Positions 1-9,795 are shown, counted from the first letter of the stretch. The stretch is DNA of 64,000 nt from an uncultured Clostridiaceae bacterium (GCA_947642455.1 CANRSN010000007.1:16399-80398); one strand, 5' to 3'. Made by a program: numbers and translations. Notes: generated by a model from the letters alone, not told the origin.

Positions 1-1079
1 TTATTATATAACTTTGTTCTTGCAACATCTCTATTTATTCCTTCTTCTTCCATAAGTTGTTTAATTACTTGCTCTAATAATGCTGCTGTATGATATGAAT
101 AGCTTGAACCTGTTGATACTTGACCTTGATTAAATGGCAAGCCATTATCTACTTCTGCTACTGCTGCATTATATGCTTCTTCATCTTGAATATATCCTTG
201 TTCTTTCATCTCTGATAATACAGTTTTTGTTCTTGTTTTTATTTTTTCTGTATTATCTTTTTCTTCATTAAATGGATTATACGCATTTGGAGAATGGTTT
301 ATTCCTGCCAAAAATGCAGCTTCTGCTAAGGTTAATTGTTCTACTGGCTTATTAAAGTAATATATTGATGCTGTATATACTCCATTATTTTTTCCACCCA
401 TAAATATTATATTTAAGTATAATTCTAATATTTCATCTTTTGAAAGTACTTGTTCTACATTATATGCACGTGCCATTTCTCTGACTTTTCTCTCTACCCC
501 TGCAATTCCTTCATCATCTTTATCGTCATAATAGTTTTTAATTAATTGCTGTGTTATTGTACTTCCTCCATATGAAGAATCTCCTTTTTTTATTACAAAA
601 TTTAGAGTAGCTGATAAGGTTCTAGTTATATCTATACCTTTATGATCATAAAATCTTTTATCTTCTATTGCTACAAATGCTTTTGGTAGATAACTTGGCA
701 TTTTATCTAAGTCTACCCATTTCCTATTTTCATCTGCACTTAATACTGCTATTGTTTCGCCTGTAGTGGCTGATCTTATTTCACTATTTGTATTACTTAA
801 TTTTATTTCTTCTTTACTAACTTTGTATTTATCACTTGTAAAGATTCCTACTACTATTCCTGCCACAACCATTGCAGCTATTAACATTAATAATATTATT
901 CCTATTATTATTCTTTTTAATATTTTGTGTTTTTTCTTTACTTTTCCTTTTTTAGTTATTTTTAGGGCTTTTGTTTCTTCATTGTTACTTTTTTTCTTTT
1001 TCTTTTTTGTCTTGCTTTCTTTTGATTCTTCTATTTTGTATTTTTTTGTTTTTTCATTATTACTTTTATCTTTTCCCAT
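1..1079 (-). CDS. Class A penicillin-binding protein (glycosyltransferase/transpeptidase), N-terminal part
   Basis: Bifunctional peptidoglycan synthase, cut by the window start so that only about 359 residues are present. Translation of the minus strand gives a Lys-rich cytoplasmic tail (about residues 1-48), one membrane segment (about 49-72) and an extracellular GT51 glycosyltransferase domain. All GT51 motifs are visible: EDKRFYDHKG (about residue 136), GGSTITQQL, RKVREMARA and KDEILELYLN. The transpeptidase domain with its SxxK, SxN and KTG motifs must lie beyond position 1. The start ATG at 1079 follows AAGGAGGG. The antisense reading frame in 766-1104 is a shadow of this AT-rich N-terminal region. 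Family assignment is firm; which PBP1 paralogue it is cannot be decided. Confidence 0.93.
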   Translation of the reverse strand, partial: MGKDKSNNEKTKKYKIEESKESKTKKKKKKSNNEETKALKITKKGKVKKKHKILKRIIIGIILLMLIAAMVVAGIVVGIFTSDKYKVSKEEIKLSNTNSEIRSATTGETIAVLSADENRKWVDLDKMPSYLPKAFVAIEDKRFYDHKGIDITRTLSATLNFVIKKGDSSYGGSTITQQLIKNYYDDKDDEGIAGVERKVREMARAYNVEQVLSKDEILELYLNIIFMGGKNNGVYTASIYYFNKPVEQLTLAEAAFLAGINHSPNAYNPFNEEKDNTEKIKTRTKTVLSEMKEQGYIQDEEAYNAAVAEVDNGLPFNQGQVSTGSSYSYHTAALLEQVIKQLMEEEGINRDVARTKLYN

Positions 1080-1188
1080 AATTACCCTCCTTGGTATTAT
1101 ATAGTATTCTCCTATGCTTACATATTATATTATATTTGTCTTAAAATTTAAAGGGGTTTAATAAAATTTTAAGAGATTTTAAATATAA

Positions 1189-1253
1189 TGACCCATTGCG
1201 ATTGGCAAAGCCAGTAAAAAACTTTGATAAAATAAATATTAATATTCGTGTAG
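1189..1253 (-). repeat. Half copy of the dispersed palindromic element (copy A)
   Basis: The stretch contains GGCAAAGCCAGTAAAAAAC followed by AATAAATATTAATATTCGTG. It matches the reverse complement of the left half of the element at 18001-18230, including the rare CTACACGAATAT segment. The other half is missing, so this is a truncated, reverse-oriented copy. It lies in the 320-base space between the PBP gene and the small gene at 1400. Confidence 0.7.
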
Positions 1254-1314
1254 AGCTTAATTGTAAGTCTAAAAATTATTATTTTAAAAAAACGGAACCT
1301 ACAAAAAGAGGAGC

Positions 1315-1343
1315 TTGACTTTTATACTAAAGTCATTTATTAT
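1315..1343 (+). promoter_or_regulatory. Sigma-A type promoter of the 55-residue gene
   Basis: TTGACT at 1315-1320, exactly 17 bases, then TATTAT at 1338-1343. It points at the small gene that starts at 1400, leaving a leader of about 50 bases. Confidence 0.7.
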
Positions 1344-1399
1344 GTTATATAGTTACATTTAATTATAAAAATTGCTATTTAAAAAGGAGGATTTTTAGT

Positions 1400-1567
1400 A
1401 TGAAATACAACATCAATCTTAGTGAATATCTTAAAGAAATGGCTGGAAATCCAAATAGGACATTATATTCTGATTCTATGTATTATAGAAAAAATAAGAT
1501 GCCTGTTTCTTTAAAAGCACCCAAAAGAAAATATATTCCAGATTCTACTAAAGAAGCAAATAAATAG
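1400..1567 (+). CDS. Small hypothetical protein, 55 aa
   Basis: Unrecognised short protein of 55 residues beginning MKYNINLSEYLKEMAG and ending STKEANK. It is basic, Tyr- and Lys-rich, with no membrane segment or cysteine. The gene is credible despite its size because it has a complete transcription unit: promoter at 1315-1343, a strong Shine-Dalgarno AAAAGGAGG at 1382-1390 placed 9 bases before ATG, and a 12-bp hairpin terminator starting 16 bases after the stop. It is on the strand opposite to its neighbours. No function can be assigned from sequence; a small sporulation or regulatory protein would fit but is only a guess. Confidence 0.72.
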   Translation: MKYNINLSEYLKEMAGNPNRTLYSDSMYYRKNKMPVSLKAPKRKYIPDSTKEANK

Positions 1568-1583
1568 CAACCAATATTTTTTT

Positions 1584-1615
1584 AAGCAGTACAATATAAC
1601 TAGATTGTACTGCTT
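1584..1615 (+). terminator. Terminator of the 55-aa gene
   Basis: Perfect 12-bp stem AAGCAGTACAAT (1584-1595) with ATTGTACTGCTT (1604-1615), an 8-base loop and a T-rich tail. Confidence 0.75.
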
Positions 1616-1640
1616 ATATTTATGTGGTTTAATTATACAA

Positions 1641-1681
1641 AAATAGATGAAATTCAAAATAAACTTGAATTTCATCTATTT
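1641..1681 (-). terminator. Terminator downstream of rny
   Basis: Perfect 17-bp hairpin, AAATAGATGAAATTCAA (1641-1657) against 1665-1681, with a 7-base loop. It lies 8 bases beyond the rny stop codon. The A/T ends make it usable from both strands. Confidence 0.75.
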
Positions 1682-1689
1682 ATATTTAA

Positions 1690-3240
1690 TTATTTAGCAT
1701 ATTCTACGACTCTTGTTTCTCTTATAATATTTACTTTTATTTGACCTGGATAATCCATTTCACTTTCAATTTTCTTAGCAACATCTCTTGCCATCAAAGT
1801 CATTTGACTGTCACTAATTTTTTCTGGTTTTACAATTAGTCTAACTTCTCGACCTGCTTGTATTGCAAAAGATTTTTCTACTCCATCGAAAGAATCTGCA
1901 ATACCTTCTAATTGTTGTAATCTCTTTATGTATGCCTCTAAAGTTTCCCTTCTTGCTCCTGGTCTTGAAGCTGAAATCGCATCAGCAGCTTGGACTAAAA
2001 CTGCCTCTATTGATTTTGGTTCCACATCACCATGATGTGCTTCTACTGCATTAATTACAATTTCATTTTCTTTATATTTTCTTAATACATCTACACCAAT
2101 TTCAACATGTGTTCCTTCCATATCATGATCTAGAGCTTTGCCTATGTCATGAAGTAAACCTGCTCTTCTTGCAACTTTAGGATCTAATCCTAACTCTTCT
2201 GCCATTATCCTTGCTAAATTAGAAACTTCTATTGAATGATTTAAAACATTTTGCCCATAACTTGTCCTATATTTTAGTTTTCCTAATAGTTTTATGATAT
2301 CTGCATGAAGCCCTATTACACCAGCTTCCATTGCTGCTCTTTCTCCTTCTTCTTTAATAATAGTTTCTAATTCTTCTCTTGATTTTTCGACCATTTCTTC
2401 AATCTTGGCTGGATGAATTCTTCCATCTTCAATCAATTTTTCAAGAGACATTTTAGCAATTTCTCTTCTTAGTGGGTCAAACCCTGAAATTACTACTGCC
2501 TCTGGAGTATCGTCTATTATTAAATCTATTCCAGTTAAAGTCTCTAAAGTTTTTATATTTCTACCCTCTCTACCAATTATTCTTCCTTTCATATCATCAT
2601 TAGGAAGAGATACTATTGATACAGTTGTTTCTGAAGTATGATCTGCTGCACATTTTTGTATAGCATAGCTTATTACCTCTTTTGCATTTTTGTCTGCTGT
2701 TTCTTTTGCTTTTTGTTCTAACTCCTTAATTAATGTTGCCTTTTCTACTGTAATTTGCTTTTCTACTTCAGATAAAAGCTGAGTTTTCGCATCTTCTATA
2801 GTTAATCTTGAAATTCTTTGTAATTCTTCTATTTGTTTGTTTTGTAGTTCTTCTGCCTCTTGTCTTTTTTGTTCTACCTGTTTTGTTTCCTGTTCTAAAT
2901 TCTTCTCCCTTTTTTCAAGATTTTCCATTTTATTTTCTAGATTCTCCTCTTTTTGTATTAAACGTTCTTCTTGTTTTTGTATTTCGCCTCTTCTTTCTCT
3001 AATCTCTTGATCTAACTCTTTTCTACTAGTCATTATTTCTTCTTTTGCCTTAAAAATTTCTTCTTTTTTCTTATTTTCTGCTTCTTTATTGGCTAATTCA
3101 AGTATTCTTTTTGCTTCACTTTCTGCGTTTTTTATTTTTGTTTCTGCTATTCTTTTTCTTATCGCTACACCTAAAAATACTCCTAATATTATTGAGATTA
3201 GAAAAATGGCAATATAGATTATTATTTCACCCATAATCAT
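1690..3240 (-). CDS. rny: Ribonuclease Y
   Basis: Membrane-anchored endoribonuclease that starts mRNA decay in Firmicutes. The 516-residue product matches the family length. It has an N-terminal membrane helix (about residues 5-25), a long charged coiled coil (about 30-200), a KH RNA-binding domain with [12 protein letters not shown] (about 220-230), and an HD phosphohydrolase domain with [12 protein letters not shown], the metal-binding His-Asp pair. The first codons read M-I-M-G-E; AGAGGTG sits only 2 bases from the first ATG but 8 bases from the ATG at 3234, so the start is probably 3234. It is followed by its own hairpin terminator. The assignment is secure. Confidence 0.97.
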   Translation of the reverse strand: MIMGEIIIYIAIFLISIILGVFLGVAIRKRIAETKIKNAESEAKRILELANKEAENKKKEEIFKAKEEIMTSRKELDQEIRERRGEIQKQEERLIQKEENLENKMENLEKREKNLEQETKQVEQKRQEAEELQNKQIEELQRISRLTIEDAKTQLLSEVEKQITVEKATLIKELEQKAKETADKNAKEVISYAIQKCAADHTSETTVSIVSLPNDDMKGRIIGREGRNIKTLETLTGIDLIIDDTPEAVVISGFDPLRREIAKMSLEKLIEDGRIHPAKIEEMVEKSREELETIIKEEGERAAMEAGVIGLHADIIKLLGKLKYRTSYGQNVLNHSIEVSNLARIMAEELGLDPKVARRAGLLHDIGKALDHDMEGTHVEIGVDVLRKYKENEIVINAVEAHHGDVEPKSIEAVLVQAADAISASRPGARRETLEAYIKRLQQLEGIADSFDGVEKSFAIQAGREVRLIVKPEKISDSQMTLMARDVAKKIESEMDYPGQIKVNIIRETRVVEYAK

Positions 3241-3393
3241 ACACCTCTTTCTATTTAATTTTCAATGTACAAATATATAATTTTTTAATTTTTCTTAAAA
3301 TATATTTTTGTCTCCACTTCTATTTTATCTTTATTATACTAAACTGTCAATAGTTTTTTTTCAAAATCTTCGTTTTCACTGTAACAATAAATT

Positions 3394-3568
3394 ACAATTC
3401 GCAGTTTGTAAAATTATATATTTTAGGCAATATAATATTTATTTTAACGGAGTTTTTTACTGGCTTCGTGGGTAGCTCTGGGTCATGTCCACTCTAGGAG
3501 CTTCCCTGCGCAAAACTTCGTTAAAATAAATATTATATTGCCTAAATAGAAATTAGACTGTGCATTGT
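3394..3568. repeat. Full copy of the dispersed palindromic element (copy B)
   Basis: Fills most of the 390-base gap between rny and the xerD-like gene. Inner arms TTTAGGCAATATAATATT (from 3422) and its complement (to about 3546) enclose an asymmetric centre that starts ACTGGCTTCGTGGG and contains CTCTGGGTCATG and GAGCTTCCCTGCGC. Outer arms ACAATTCGCAGT (3394-3405) and ACTGTGCATTGT (3557-3568) pair with two mismatches. No open reading frame is present. Confidence 0.85.
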
Positions 3569-3630
3569 ATCAACAATAATAACAGGAATAAGCAAAATAG
3601 ACTTTGCCTCATGCAAAATCTATTTTTACT

Positions 3631-4512
3631 TTATGCCCTTGGGTGAGCTTTTTTATATACATTTTTTAATCCTTCATCTTGAAATTGCATATATACTTGT
3701 GTTGATGAAATATCTGAATGTCCTAACATTGTTTGTATTGCTTTTAAATCTGCACCATTTTGAATAAGATGTGTTGCAAAAGAATGCCTTAATACATGTG
3801 GTGTAATATCTTTAGTAATGTGTGCTTGTTCTTTATAATATTTTACTATTTTCCAAAATCCTTGTCTAGTTAATCTTTGACCATTTATATTTACAAATAA
3901 TGCTGGTTCTTCTTCTGTTTTTATTAATACTGGCCTTGCTTCTTCCATATATTCTTTTAATGCCTTTAAAGACATTGTTCCAAGAGGAATACTTCTTTGT
4001 TTATTTGCACTATGACAATTTACATATCCTTTTTCTAAATCAATATCTTGAGCATTTAAAGATATTATTTCTGTTACTCTCATACCTGTTGCATATGCAA
4101 ACTCTAGCATTGCCTTATCCCTAGTTCCTTTTAAATCAACATCTTTGGGTTGATTTAACAATAGTTCTACCTCTTTTGATGTCAACACACTAGGTGCTTT
4201 TTTCTCAATTTTTGGTGATTGGATACCTGCAGTTGGATCTTTTTTTACTTTTTTATTTTTTACTAAAAATTGATAAAAAGATCTAATTGAAGCTAAATTT
4301 CTTGATATAGTTGAAGTTTTTTTTCCTATAGATTTTAGATATTCTAAATAATTATTTATATCCTTTTCTTGTACCTTTGTAAAATTTAATTTGTACATCT
4401 CTGTGTACTTACTATAATATACAATATCTCTTCTATATGATTGTAATGTATTTTCTGACACTTTCTTATCATTTTGAAGAAATTCTAAAAAAAGTTTGAA
4501 TTGTTTTTCCAT
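3631..4512 (-). CDS. xerD: Tyrosine recombinase XerD-like
   Basis: Site-specific tyrosine recombinase, probably the XerD partner for chromosome dimer resolution. From the preferred start at 4512 it is 293 residues, typical for XerC/D. There is an N-terminal SAM-like core-binding domain (about 1-90) and a catalytic domain with Arg145 in ATGMRVTE, the HVLRHSFATH block, MLGHSDISST and the nucleophilic Tyr in TQVYMQ. The open frame extends to 4563, but TAGGGGAGC lies 5 bases before the ATG at 4512, which decides the start. Placement beside spoIIM matches the xerD-spoIIM neighbourhood of Bacillus and Clostridium. XerD rather than XerC rests on that synteny. Confidence 0.9.
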   Translation of the reverse strand: MEKQFKLFLEFLQNDKKVSENTLQSYRRDIVYYSKYTEMYKLNFTKVQEKDINNYLEYLKSIGKKTSTISRNLASIRSFYQFLVKNKKVKKDPTAGIQSPKIEKKAPSVLTSKEVELLLNQPKDVDLKGTRDKAMLEFAYATGMRVTEIISLNAQDIDLEKGYVNCHSANKQRSIPLGTMSLKALKEYMEEARPVLIKTEEEPALFVNINGQRLTRQGFWKIVKYYKEQAHITKDITPHVLRHSFATHLIQNGADLKAIQTMLGHSDISSTQVYMQFQDEGLKNVYKKAHPRA

Positions 4513-4663
4513 TTTAGCTCCCCTATTCCTAATATATTTGTTTTGCCTATGCAGAATTAACATAAACTACATATGTTATATCAAATTACTTTTAAATTGT
4601 AAAGACTTTTTACAAAATTCCACAATTTTTTTTGTATATGTGTCAATGATGTGAAACAAACTT

Positions 4664-5308
4664 TTATAAAAAACTTATACAAGTAGTCAATAAATTTGAT
4701 GATATATACACTTCCACAAAAGCCGATATAATTAGACAAATTGCCATTATTGCAGAAAAAATTGTATGTCTATATATCTCAGTTTTTATGTTTTCTTTCC
4801 TTTTATCCTTTAAAATAGATTTGTATAATTTCATTCCACTAACTGCTAATGCTAAAATGCAAGGAATGAATATTATGTTCTGGAAAAATAATGTAACAAT
4901 TCCAAAACAAATTCCTTTCCAAGTTCCTAATGTAGCTACTATAGCTGCTATAGTATATCCCAGACTAAAACCCCTTACTCCTATTATTCCATATACAATT
5001 GGTATTCCTACTACTGTAGAACCTATAAACCATAATGCAACTGCAATTATTACATTATTAATAATTGTACTTTTTAATAATACGTTTGTATCTATTGTAT
5101 AATCACTTTTTAAAGCATTTATAAAATTATTTATATATTCACTTATCTCTTTTTGTTCATTTGTATTTACATTATTTACAAATATAACTCCTAACAATAT
5201 GCCTATTATAAAAATTATAGATATTATTAAATATTGTTTTAAATTTTTCTGTATATGTTCCTTTATTATATCTATTATTTTAAGTGACCTTTTCTCTTGT
5301 TTCTTCAT
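4664..5308 (-). CDS. spoIIM: Stage II sporulation protein M
   Basis: Polytopic membrane protein of the SpoIIM/DUF95 family. In model sporulators SpoIIM works with SpoIID and SpoIIP in the peptidoglycan-degrading DMP complex that drives engulfment of the forespore. The 214-residue product has a cytoplasmic basic N-terminus, a first membrane segment at about 27-45, and four further hydrophobic segments including the family block GIIGVRGFSLGYTIAA. The start follows AAAGGAG. It lies 150 bases upstream of xerD on the same strand. The assignment is strong by topology, length and context. Confidence 0.92.
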   Translation of the reverse strand: MKKQEKRSLKIIDIIKEHIQKNLKQYLIISIIFIIGILLGVIFVNNVNTNEQKEISEYINNFINALKSDYTIDTNVLLKSTIINNVIIAVALWFIGSTVVGIPIVYGIIGVRGFSLGYTIAAIVATLGTWKGICFGIVTLFFQNIIFIPCILALAVSGMKLYKSILKDKRKENIKTEIYRHTIFSAIMAICLIISAFVEVYISSNLLTTCISFL

Positions 5309-5394
5309 TTTTTTATCTCCTTTAAAAATAATATTTATACATAATATTATTCACATTTTATTAATTTAGAACATAAACATAATAACTGCTGAGC

Positions 5395-5449
5395 TTTTAT
5401 ATGACTCAGAAAGCATAACAATTCGTTATGCTTTCTGAATCATATAAAA
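5395..5449. terminator. Long hairpin between spoIIM and the ABC exporter
   Basis: A 25-bp stem with one mismatch: TTTTATATGACTCAGAAAGC (from 5395) pairs with the complement ending at 5449 around the loop AATTC. T and A tracts at the ends allow termination in either direction. Confidence 0.65.
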
Positions 5450-5496
5450 AATAGAAAATGTAACACCATTTTATGAAAAAACATTTTCTATTTTTT
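5446..5496 (-). terminator. Terminator of the ABC exporter operon
   Basis: A 16-bp perfect stem AAAAAATAGAAAATGT (5446-5461) with ACATTTTCTATTTTTT (5481-5496). It lies about 85 bases past the stop of the exporter gene at 5581. It slightly overlaps the neighbouring hairpin. The rest of the 270-base gap shows nothing further. Confidence 0.65.
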
Positions 5497-5580
5497 ATAA
5501 GGTTTTGATTTTAAAAAATTCTCTATTTGCCACTCTCTTGCTTCATTTTACTATTAATTTATAAATTATAAATTTTTACC

Positions 5581-7413
5581 TTATCCTTCTTCAATTTCAA
5601 ATTGGCTATTATATAAACTTGCATAAAAGCCATTTCTTTCTAATAATTGATTATGCGTACCTTGTTCAACTATATCTCCATGATCCATTACCAATATTAA
5701 ATCTGCATTTTTAATAGTAGATAATCTATGTGCAATTATAAAGCTTGTTCTTCCTTTCATTAAATTATCCATTGCCGATTGAATTTGAATTTCAGTTCTT
5801 GTATCAATTGAACTTGTAGCTTCATCTAATATTAAAATTTTTGGCTGTGCTAAAATAACTCTTGCTATTGTAATTAATTGTTTTTGTCCTGCTGATACAT
5901 TACTTGATTCTTCATCTAATATCATATCATATGAGTTTGGTAATGTTTTTATAAAATGATGTACATGTGCTGCTTTTGCCGCTTCAATAACTTCTGCATC
6001 TGTAGCTTCAGGTCTTCCATATCTTATATTTTCTTTTATAGTTCCTCCAAATAGCCAAGTATCTTGCAAAACCATTCCAAACATCTTACGAAGGTCACCT
6101 CTATTGAATTCTTGTACATTTATTCCATCTACATAAATTCCACCACTATTTACATCATAAAATCTCATAAGTAATTTTACCATTGTTGTTTTCCCTGCAC
6201 CTGTTGGACCTACTATTGCTATTTTCTGACCATCTTTTACATTTGCACTAAAATCATTTATTATTGTTTTATCTTCGTCATAGCCAAAGTTTACATGATC
6301 AAATTTTACATTTCCATTTAAGTTCTCTGTAGATTTTGGATTTTCTATTGTTTGTATTTCTTCATTTTCATCTATAAATTCTAATACTCTTTCTGCTGCT
6401 GCAAGCATTGACTGTAACATTCCTGATACTTGAGCTATTTGACCTATTGGCTGTGTAAACTGTTTATTATATTGTATAAATGATTGTATATTTCCTACTG
6501 TAATTTTCCCTTGCACCGCAAAATATCCTCCTATTATTGCTACAGCAACATATCCAACATTTCCTAAAAAGTTCATTATTGGATGCATTAAACCTGATAG
6601 AAATTGTGACCTCCAGCCTGAATGATATAATTCCTCATTTTGCTTTCTAAATTCATTTAATGCTTTTTCTTCTCCATTAAAAACTTTTACTATATTATGG
6701 CCTCCATATATTTCCTCTACTTGACCGTTTACATGACCTAAATATTCCTGTTGCCTTTCAAAGTATTTTTGAGATTTTCCTACTATTTTCTTCACAATAA
6801 TCGCTGCTATTGGAAGGATTATTATTGATACTAATGTCATTTCCCAACTAATTGTAAGCATCATTATAAGTATTCCAAACAATGTACAAATTGCAGTTAT
6901 TATTTGTGTAATACTTTGATTTAAGTTTTGAGAAAGTGTATCAATATCATTTGTTAATATTGATAAAACTTCTCCATTAGTTTTTTTATCAAAATACCTC
7001 ATTGGCAATTTGCTTATTTTTTTTATCATATCATTACGAAGTCTAAATGTAAGTTTTTGTGATATTCCAGTCATTGTAAAACCTTGTATTAGAGAGAAAA
7101 ATGCACTTATTAAATATAATCCCAAAAGAGTTAATAATATACTTGCTATTTTTCCAAAATCAATTCCTGTTCCTCCTGACAACTTGCTAACAATTCCATT
7201 AAATATCTCTGTTGTTGCATTCCCTAGAATTTTTGGTCCTACTATTGAAAATATTGTACTCCCTATTGCAAATATAAGTACTATAATTAATTGTAATCTA
7301 TATTCTTTCATATATCTACTAAACAATTTTTTTATTGTTCCTTTAGAATCTTTTGCTTTTTGAACTTTTGCTCCTGCTGGCCCTCTTCCATGGCCTCCCA
7401 TTGGTCCTGGCAT
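5581..7413 (-). CDS. Heterodimeric ABC exporter, subunit 2 (permease/ATPase fusion)
   Basis: Second half of a type IV ABC exporter of the BmrC/BmrD or YheI/YheH kind, exporting drugs, lipids or peptides. The 610-residue protein starts with a Gly/Pro-rich cytoplasmic tail (MPGPMGGHGRGPAG), has six membrane segments (about 40-330), then an ATPase domain with Walker A GPTGAGKTT, signature VSAGQKQ, Walker B ILILDEATSSID and H-loop IIAHRLSTI. The catalytic Glu is intact but the signature is VSAGQ rather than LSGGQ, as is common in the subunit of an asymmetric pair. AAGGAGG precedes the ATG, and one base separates it from the upstream partner gene. Confidence 0.93.
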   Translation of the reverse strand: MPGPMGGHGRGPAGAKVQKAKDSKGTIKKLFSRYMKEYRLQLIIVLIFAIGSTIFSIVGPKILGNATTEIFNGIVSKLSGGTGIDFGKIASILLTLLGLYLISAFFSLIQGFTMTGISQKLTFRLRNDMIKKISKLPMRYFDKKTNGEVLSILTNDIDTLSQNLNQSITQIITAICTLFGILIMMLTISWEMTLVSIIILPIAAIIVKKIVGKSQKYFERQQEYLGHVNGQVEEIYGGHNIVKVFNGEEKALNEFRKQNEELYHSGWRSQFLSGLMHPIMNFLGNVGYVAVAIIGGYFAVQGKITVGNIQSFIQYNKQFTQPIGQIAQVSGMLQSMLAAAERVLEFIDENEEIQTIENPKSTENLNGNVKFDHVNFGYDEDKTIINDFSANVKDGQKIAIVGPTGAGKTTMVKLLMRFYDVNSGGIYVDGINVQEFNRGDLRKMFGMVLQDTWLFGGTIKENIRYGRPEATDAEVIEAAKAAHVHHFIKTLPNSYDMILDEESSNVSAGQKQLITIARVILAQPKILILDEATSSIDTRTEIQIQSAMDNLMKGRTSFIIAHRLSTIKNADLILVMDHGDIVEQGTHNQLLERNGFYASLYNSQFEIEEG

Positions 7414-7414
7414 A

Positions 7415-9646
7415 TTATTCCTCCTTTCCTTTTAATTCTTCTTCAGACAATTGTGACAATGCTATTTGTTTATATGTTTCGCAATTTTCCATCAATTCTT
7501 CATGTGTTCCTTTTCCAACAATTTTTCCTTCTTCTAACACTATTATTTGTTCTGCATTCATTATCGTACTAATTCTTTGTGCTACAATAATCATTGTTTT
7601 TCCTACAGTTTTCTCTGCTAGAGCTTCTCTTAGCTTTTTATCTGTTTTTAAATCTAATGCAGAAAAACTGTCATCAAATATAAATATTTCTGGATCTATT
7701 GCTAAAGCTCTTGCTATTGAAAGACGTTGTTTTTGACCACCAGATACATTGTTCCCTCCTTGTGCTATTGGAGATAAATATTTTTCTTCTTTTCCTTCTA
7801 TAAATTCTGTTGCTTGTGCTATATCTGCTACAAATTCCATTTGCTTATCTTCCATATTCTCATTTCCATATTTAATATTTGACTCGATTGTCCCTGAAAA
7901 TAGTATTCCTTTTTGAGGAATGTATCCTATTCTTTTTCTTAATTCTTTTTGTGAAACTTCTTTTATATTAACACCATCTACCAAAATTTCTCCACCAGTT
8001 ACATCATAAAAACGTGGTATTAAATTTATTACTGTTGATTTTCCACTTCCTGTACTTCCTATAATTGCTGTTGTTTCTCCTGGTTTTGCTGTAAAATCTA
8101 TATCAGTAATTATTTCTGTGTCTGCATCTGGATATCTAAAAGATACATTTTTAAACTCTACCAAGCCTTTTTTATTTTCATTAAATGATTTTGGATTTTC
8201 TATATCTTTAATATTTGGTTCAGTTTCCAATACTTCATTTATTCTCTTTGCTGAAACTTGAGCTCTAGGTAGCATAATTGAAATCATTGAAATCATTAAG
8301 AAACTCATTACTATTTGCATTGTATATTGTATAAATGCCATCATATCTCCAACTTGCATAACTCCTTGATCTACATTATGACCTCCAACCCAAATAATTA
8401 ATAACATTATTGAGTTCATAACAAACATCATCATAGGCATCATTATACTCATTGCTCTATTTACAAATATACTATTTTTCATAACATCTTTATTTGCAAC
8501 TTCAAATCTGTCTTCTTCACGTTTTTGTGTATTAAAGGCTCTTATTACTGGCACTCCGGTTAATATCTCTCTTGATACTTTGTTTATTTTGTCTATTAAT
8601 TCTTGACCTTTTCTAAATTTAGGCATTGCTACTATAAACAGTACAAGTACTATTGTAATAATCAAAAATATTGCCAAACCTATAATCCAAGCCATAGATA
8701 AGTCACTTGTTCTAATTACTCTAAATAGCCCTCCAATACCTATTATTGGAGCATATACAACAACTCTAAACAACATAGACATAAGCATTTGTATTTGTTG
8801 AATATCATTTGTGCTTCTTGTAATTAATGAAGCTGTTGAAAATTCTCTAAACTCTTTTGTTGAAAATTTTAATACTTTACTAAATACCTTTTCTCTTAAT
8901 ACCTTTCCAAGTTTTGCTGCTACTCTTGATGATAAAAGCATTATTATAACAGCTGCCATCATACTAATTAGCGCAACACCCAACATTTGTAAACCTGCAA
9001 TTAATATGTAATTATTTTGTATCTTATTTGTGTCTATTCCTATTTCTTTATACATTTGTTTAACCGTTGCTGTTGCTGCTTGCGATAGTGTACTTCCTTG
9101 TAGTGTTTCTAATTGTTTATCATATTCTTCTAATATTTTATCTAACTGTTGCTCTGGCATTTGTTTTATAATATCTATTAAACTCACGCCTTCAAATCCT
9201 TGTTTTTGCATTTCTGGTATTTGTGCCTCATTTGTAACATATGAAGTAATCATTAGAGGTTTTGCTATAATATTCTGCAACTCTTCATTTTCTAGTTCTT
9301 TTTTGTCATTAATAATATATATTTGTTCAATTTCTTTTTCTTTGCCAAATAAATTATTTACTATGTCTGCTTGTTTTGCATTTAACTCTTCTCTATTTTG
9401 TACTAATGTATAATGTTCTAATATTTTTTCATCTTCTTTTGTAAATAGTAATATACTTTCCATTTGCTTACCAGACAATACTTCTGGTACTGGATTTTCT
9501 ATTCCTCCTGCTTGTATTCCAACATTTACTATTTTTGATGTATAATCTGGTAGTGCTAAATCTGTTGCAGCTTGTAAACATAACAGCATTACTATTATTA
9601 TTACTGATACTGCTGATTTTTTCAAATTTTTTAATACTTTTAACAT
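7415..9646 (-). CDS. Heterodimeric ABC exporter, subunit 1 with extracellular insert and degenerate site
   Basis: Partner of the exporter subunit just downstream. From the ATG at 9646 it has 743 residues. The frame is open to 9691, but GAAAGGAGAGG directly precedes 9646. After the first membrane helix there is an unusually large outer loop (about residues 35-215, Gln/Glu/Lys-rich), followed by the other helices. The ATPase domain has Walker A GSTGSGKST, signature VSGGQKQR and Walker B IFIFDDSFSALD, where the catalytic Glu is replaced by Asp. That change is the hallmark of the degenerate site in heterodimeric exporters. The substrate is unknown. Confidence 0.92.
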   Translation of the reverse strand: MLKVLKNLKKSAVSVIIIVMLLCLQAATDLALPDYTSKIVNVGIQAGGIENPVPEVLSGKQMESILLFTKEDEKILEHYTLVQNREELNAKQADIVNNLFGKEKEIEQIYIINDKKELENEELQNIIAKPLMITSYVTNEAQIPEMQKQGFEGVSLIDIIKQMPEQQLDKILEEYDKQLETLQGSTLSQAATATVKQMYKEIGIDTNKIQNNYILIAGLQMLGVALISMMAAVIIMLLSSRVAAKLGKVLREKVFSKVLKFSTKEFREFSTASLITRSTNDIQQIQMLMSMLFRVVVYAPIIGIGGLFRVIRTSDLSMAWIIGLAIFLIITIVLVLFIVAMPKFRKGQELIDKINKVSREILTGVPVIRAFNTQKREEDRFEVANKDVMKNSIFVNRAMSIMMPMMMFVMNSIMLLIIWVGGHNVDQGVMQVGDMMAFIQYTMQIVMSFLMISMISIMLPRAQVSAKRINEVLETEPNIKDIENPKSFNENKKGLVEFKNVSFRYPDADTEIITDIDFTAKPGETTAIIGSTGSGKSTVINLIPRFYDVTGGEILVDGVNIKEVSQKELRKRIGYIPQKGILFSGTIESNIKYGNENMEDKQMEFVADIAQATEFIEGKEEKYLSPIAQGGNNVSGGQKQRLSIARALAIDPEIFIFDDSFSALDLKTDKKLREALAEKTVGKTMIIVAQRISTIMNAEQIIVLEEGKIVGKGTHEELMENCETYKQIALSQLSEEELKGKEE

Positions 9647-9795
9647 TTCCTCTCCTTTCTGTGCAAAAAGAAGCATCCCATTTCGGCACACTTTCTACTA
9701 AATATTATGTAATTAGCAATTTACACCATGTTATGAATTATATGCAACAAAATTTTATTTGTCAATTGTTTTTATGTAACTTTTTTGTGAACAAA

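Noticed and set aside
766-1104. Plus-strand open frame rich in Leu, Phe and Ile
   Set aside because: It is antisense to the Lys-rich N-terminus and GT51 start of the PBP gene; A-rich coding sequence read backwards gives Phe/Leu-rich frames.
3394-3568. Palindromic elements as CRISPR repeats or insertion sequences
   Set aside because: Copies are single and widely spaced, with no spacers, no transposase frame and no short regular repeat unit.
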